A stretch of DNA of 14,527 bases, taken from an uncultured Clostridia bacterium (GTDB lineage Bacteria > Bacillota > Clostridia > Oscillospirales > Acutalibacteraceae). The DNA lies in contig CANQSG010000035.1 in assembly GCA_947626485.1 (NCBI GenBank), positions 1 to 14,527 of the forward strand. The letters are read 5' to 3'. Positions 11,915 through 14,527 of the stretch are shown here, in pieces. Both the position numbers and the translations under genes were made by a program. The notes below the pieces were generated by a model. That model saw nothing but the letters and a program-made list of their open reading frames with translations. It searched no databases and had not been told where the DNA came from. Within the stretch, counting starts at the first letter, position 1. Each line of letters begins with the position of its first letter.

Positions 11915-12931
11915 CTACCGCCGCAAAAGCCCTTCCCTTTCCGCGCGAATCAGGTAACTGAAGGCGCCGTTTTCCCTTGCCGCGCCGACCTTTTTCCTGT
12001 AATAGACGTAATCGACGGCGACGGACAGCATCGACACGCCGGTCTGCACCGTGTCGGCAATCGGCATACCTGCTGTCTGCGCCAGCAGCCGCCCGCAGAA
12101 AGGCGACGCGACCAGTGCGAACAGGCCGGCGAGGAAAAAGGAAATTCTCGCTTCCTTCAGGACGCGGCGAAGATCCGCCGACGCCCGTTCCCATCTCGTT
12201 ACGAACTGCGCTTCATAAAGCGGGATCTGCGCCGGATCTTCCGCGCGACAAAGGTTGATTTCCAAGGCGTGCAGCTCGTCCCAGAACGCGTCCAGCTCCG
12301 GCTTTCGCCTGCGCTTGAAGGCGAGAATATCCTCATAGCTCACATCCAGAGCGGGCTGCGGCAGGCAATTCGTCAAGCTGATCCTACAGCATTGCGTCTG
12401 CGGAGTGGCGCGGTACGAGGCGCTGTGAAAAATTTCCTGTTGATGCACGTTCGAATCGGCGCCCAACACCGTGTATTCTTCGGCGCACCGGATCGCATAC
12501 TCCGCCAGCGTTTTTATGTAAATCTGCACGACTCGGCTGTCGATCTCTAGCCAACCGCAGGTGTGTTCGCAGTGCACAAGCCCGGTTTCCTCCAGCAGCT
12601 TTTCAAAAACGGGCGCGTAAATTTTGTCCATGTGGATTCGTGCCGGCTCGTTTTGCCCGTTCCGCTCGTTTCGCGCTGCCATCAGATACGCGAAGATTCG
12701 TTTGACCGCGCAATCGCAAAACGCGTCGGCATATTTGGAGGAAAACACGGTCTGCGGGTAAAACGGGCGGTAGATGCCCTCCTGCTGCAGGTAGTATAAT
12801 TCGGGGGAAAAGTACGCGTAGTCCTCATTCGGAACGATGGACGACACATGATCCCAATACAAAATCGCGCTCCGCAGCCAGGCACCGTCCGGAATATTGA
12901 TCTTCGGATAATACAAAATCGTCTGCGCCAT
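11915..12931 (-). CDS. DUF6236 family protein
   Basis: 338 residues. The N-terminus, ILYYPKINIPDGAWLRSAIL followed by YWDHVSSIVP (5-34), is the hallmark of the DUF6236 family, of unknown function. The middle is helical and charged (RIHMDKIYAPVFEKLLEETG 98-117; YEDILAFKRRRKPELDAFWD 199-218). A hydrophobic stretch at about 263-285 (ISFFLAGLFALVASPFCGRL) could be a membrane helix or a buried core helix. Start ATG at 12931 is preceded by GGTGGGAG; an in-frame start at 12970 would have no such site. It has its own promoter (13023-13051) with an 89-base leader. It lies between a serine recombinase and an HTH-zinc ribbon gene, so it is plausibly accessory cargo, but nothing in the sequence gives its function. 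Confidence 0.8.
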   Translation of the reverse strand: MAQTILYYPKINIPDGAWLRSAILYWDHVSSIVPNEDYAYFSPELYYLQQEGIYRPFYPQTVFSSKYADAFCDCAVKRIFAYLMAARNERNGQNEPARIHMDKIYAPVFEKLLEETGLVHCEHTCGWLEIDSRVVQIYIKTLAEYAIRCAEEYTVLGADSNVHQQEIFHSASYRATPQTQCCRISLTNCLPQPALDVSYEDILAFKRRRKPELDAFWDELHALEINLCRAEDPAQIPLYEAQFVTRWERASADLRRVLKEARISFFLAGLFALVASPFCGRLLAQTAGMPIADTVQTGVSMLSVAVDYVYYRKKVGAARENGAFSYLIRAEREGLLRR

Positions 12932-13022
12932 TTTCTCCCACCTTCCGATTCTCCGACAGCGTCCGCCCAAAGTTTCCGCCGCAAAGCGCCTTTTAGCAAG
13001 ACGGCTGTTGTCGTTTTTCTTC

Positions 13023-13051
13023 AGTATACCAGATTATTCCGAGGATGTAAA
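13023..13051 (-). promoter_or_regulatory. Promoter of the DUF6236 gene
   Basis: Minus strand: TTTACA (13046-13051), 17-base spacer, TATACT (13023-13028) preceded by TGG (extended -10). Confidence 0.78.
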
Positions 13052-13149
13052 TGGATTTTGTTGTAGGAAAAAGAGATTTCCTCCCGGATTCAGTGAGCGG
13101 AAATCCGTATTGATGTTTGCTTATCGTATGAAAACCAATGAAATCCCAT

Positions 13150-13569
13150 TCACTTTTCCGAGGATATAACAACCGCTTTCGAAAATTCTTTCCAGTTCAA
13201 GCATTGCCCGCAGCGGTCGCAATAGGCCTGATATTCCCGCTCCAACGTAATCCCGCAGCGCGGACAGACGGGGTAGTCGCCGTGGCCGAGGAGGTGGGCG
13301 TAGCGAAAAGAACGAATCTGCGTCACCGGCATGGGATCGCGGAAAGACGGTTCGGCCGGCAATTCCGAAGGAAGCAGCAGATCATTCGGCGTCAGGTCAA
13401 ACCCGACGCAGAGTTTTTCCAACGTAAGAATCGTCGGCGCAGTCCTGCCTCTGGCGATGTCGCCGAAATATCGAGAGCTGATATGGCACAGTTCAGAAGC
13501 GGCTTCGTAGCTGAGCCCGTGCGAACGGCAGAATCGGAGGACGGAAGCGGATAAATTGTCTAAAAACAT
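13150..13569 (-). CDS. XRE-like HTH regulator with C-terminal zinc ribbon
   Basis: 139 residues. HTH domain at about 5-66 (SASVLRFCRSHGLSYEAASE, then LCHISSRYFGDIARGRTAP, then ILTLEKLCVGFDLTPNDLLL). After a linker comes a zinc ribbon with CPRC (102-105) and CDRC (117-120), followed by GQCLNW. The ATG at 13569 has AGAAAGGA upstream and a conserved promoter behind it. Its own promoter overlaps a TGTC-N6-GACA palindrome at the likely transcription start, consistent with autoregulation (inference). It is the intact member of a pair with the truncated copy at 10525-10734. It is transcribed in the same direction as DUF6236 but has a separate promoter. Confidence 0.83.
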   Translation of the reverse strand: MFLDNLSASVLRFCRSHGLSYEAASELCHISSRYFGDIARGRTAPTILTLEKLCVGFDLTPNDLLLPSELPAEPSFRDPMPVTQIRSFRYAHLLGHGDYPVCPRCGITLEREYQAYCDRCGQCLNWKEFSKAVVISSEK

Positions 13570-13586
13570 CTTTTTTACTTCCTTTC

Positions 13587-13600
13587 TGTCATGAAAGACA
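13587..13600 (-). promoter_or_regulatory. Candidate operator TGTC-N6-GACA, copy 2
   Basis: TGTC (13587-13590), six bases, GACA (13597-13600), just downstream of the -10. It is at the same position as in copy 1, and one of the six central bases differs (TTTCAT against TTTAAT, minus strand). Confidence 0.5.
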
Positions 13601-13605
13601 TTTTT

Positions 13606-13634
13606 AGGATACGGGAAAGCCGCTGCTGTTTCAA
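13606..13634 (-). promoter_or_regulatory. Promoter of the HTH-zinc ribbon gene
   Basis: Minus strand: TTGAAA (13629-13634), 17-base spacer, TATCCT (13606-13611). Homologous and ungapped against the promoter at 10771-10799. Confidence 0.75.
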
Positions 13635-13691
13635 GGAGCGATACTTCCGGGATTTACCAAAATATGAAATTTCTTTTAGCTTATCATAACA

Positions 13692-13867
13692 AATACACGG
13701 AGGGGTACATAATTAAAACGTTACTTTATATCAACAATTCTCACTGTCTAACGAGGAAATGCCGCTGCTAACTGCCGCCGGTTTTTCTTTTTTACAGGTG
13801 CTCAAGGAGTTCTAAAACCAGCGGTATTATCAAGGGGGTATTTTCATCGAAAAAACAGCTGTTACGG
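13692..13867. other. Gene-free, AT-rich spacer with nothing recognised
   Basis: Between the conserved upstream block of the HTH gene and the promoter of the acetyltransferase gene. I see no frame, repeat or hairpin of note; it may hold the junction of the AT-rich incoming DNA. Confidence 0.5.
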
Positions 13868-13896
13868 TAGACTTCTTCGAATTTCTGAGATATAAT
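13868..13896 (+). promoter_or_regulatory. Promoter of the GNAT acetyltransferase gene
   Basis: Plus strand: TAGACT (13868-13873), 17-base spacer, TATAAT (13891-13896), with a leader of 59 bases before the ATG at 13956. Confidence 0.65.
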
Positions 13897-13955
13897 GTAA
13901 GATGTAAAATGTGCGACCGGCCGACAGATCGGGGCTTTTGGGAGATAAGATAAAA

Positions 13956-14417
13956 ATGAGAGAAATTGTATTTTTAAGATGTGATGGGAATAACAAAGAC
14001 TTTATCGAAAATTGCAGGCTACTTGACGTGTACTTAGATTTACGGGTTGGGGAAATAATAAAACGAGATAAATACGCTCCATACAACCTAATTGATGAAA
14101 TAAACGAAGCGATCGTTGTTTATCGAGACAACCATCCGATTGGCGGTGGCTCGATACGTTATTATGATGAAAATACGGTCGAGCTAAAGAGAATGTTTGT
14201 TATACCAACTGAACAAGGAAAGGGCATAGGAACAGAATTAGTTTTCAAACTAATCGAGTGGGCGAAAGAACTGGGATATAAGAAAATGATTTTGGAAACA
14301 GGTGAACTTTTGCCGGAATCTTGTCATGTGTATTCGAAATTGGGATTTGTGAAAATTCCGAATTATGGTCCATATGTAAATATGCCGGAATCTCTCTGTA
14401 TGGGAAAAGAATTGTAA
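13956..14417 (+). CDS. GNAT family N-acetyltransferase
   Basis: 153 residues, the common length for a single-domain GNAT. Motif A is clear: ELKRMFVIPTEQGKGIGTEL (76-95), with Gln87, Gly90 and Gly92 of the Q/RxxGxG acetyl-CoA pyrophosphate loop. Motif B lies at about 108-135 (YKKMILETGELLPESCHVYS, then KLGF). The N-terminal portion (LDLRVGEIIKRD, IDEINEAIVVYRDNHPIGGG) is the substrate-binding part. The substrate cannot be told. The ATG at 13956 has GGGAG eleven bases upstream. An in-frame ATG at 13911 precedes that site and lies close to the promoter. Codon use is strongly A/T-ended (AAA, GAA, ATA), unlike the GC-rich genes to the left, so acquisition by transfer is likely. Confidence 0.88.
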   Translation: MREIVFLRCDGNNKDFIENCRLLDVYLDLRVGEIIKRDKYAPYNLIDEINEAIVVYRDNHPIGGGSIRYYDENTVELKRMFVIPTEQGKGIGTELVFKLIEWAKELGYKKMILETGELLPESCHVYSKLGFVKIPNYGPYVNMPESLCMGKEL

Positions 14418-14527
14418 ATTGAAACAGGAAAATTCCCGTTTATCTAAGTTTCCCTCTGAAAATGCCGTAATTTCAAGGTGTTTCGCCTGTTTTGTGTTCC
14501 GACCTTATGTATTTTCCCTTGTTTTTG
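14418..14527. other. Gene-free tail of the window
   Basis: No frame of note and no clear terminator follows the acetyltransferase. The stretch has a small imperfect inverted match (AACAGG near CCCGTT) too weak to call. Confidence 0.4.

Noticed and set aside
11626..11961. Plus-strand frame of 111 codons after the serine recombinase
   Set aside because: It starts inside the recombinase gene with no ribosome site, and its end overlaps the DUF6236 gene antisense; composition is not protein-like.
13085..13107. Hairpin CGGATT/AATCCG downstream of the HTH-zinc ribbon gene
   Set aside because: Six-bp stem, long loop, no T-run; not a credible terminator.

Overview
The window looks like a chromosome segment from a Gram-positive clostridial bacterium of the high-GC, gut Oscillospirales/Ruminococcaceae kind. 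This is inferred from textbook sigma-A promoters (one is TTGACA-17-TATAAT), strong AGGAGG-type ribosome sites, TTG starts, and the families present (PknB-like kinase with zinc-ribbon partner, VbhA/Fic, MalY/PatB, DUF3737, DUF6236, LicD). No RNA gene or CRISPR array was seen.

Left part (about 1-8170): GC-rich and tightly packed. A minus-strand operon (2230 to 51) encodes an HTH-like protein, a zinc-ribbon membrane protein with an outer domain, and a Ser/Thr kinase-like protein lacking the usual ATP-binding lysine. Next come an SDR oxidoreductase with a consensus promoter, a Fic toxin with a VbhA-type antitoxin, and a PatB-like PLP enzyme in an operon with a DUF3737 beta-helix protein. Divergent from that operon is an unusual ECF sigma factor with a C-terminal extension of nearly 390 residues.

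Right part (about 8170-14527): a mosaic, less GC-rich region with two recombinases of different chemistry. A licD-type surface-polymer gene is separated from a tyrosine recombinase gene by a segment of about 250 bp bounded by inverted repeats that match at 20 of 21 positions. A promoter-like sequence inside the segment now points away from licD. This is the architecture of an invertible promoter (phase-variation switch) and is the most interesting feature of the window.

Further right lie two paralogous small HTH genes that share an ungapped 122-bp upstream region with the same promoter and the same TGTC-N6-GACA palindrome. One copy has lost its zinc ribbon by a frameshift and deletions. Between them lie a serine recombinase and a DUF6236 gene. 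The window ends with an AT-rich GNAT acetyltransferase gene that looks recently acquired.
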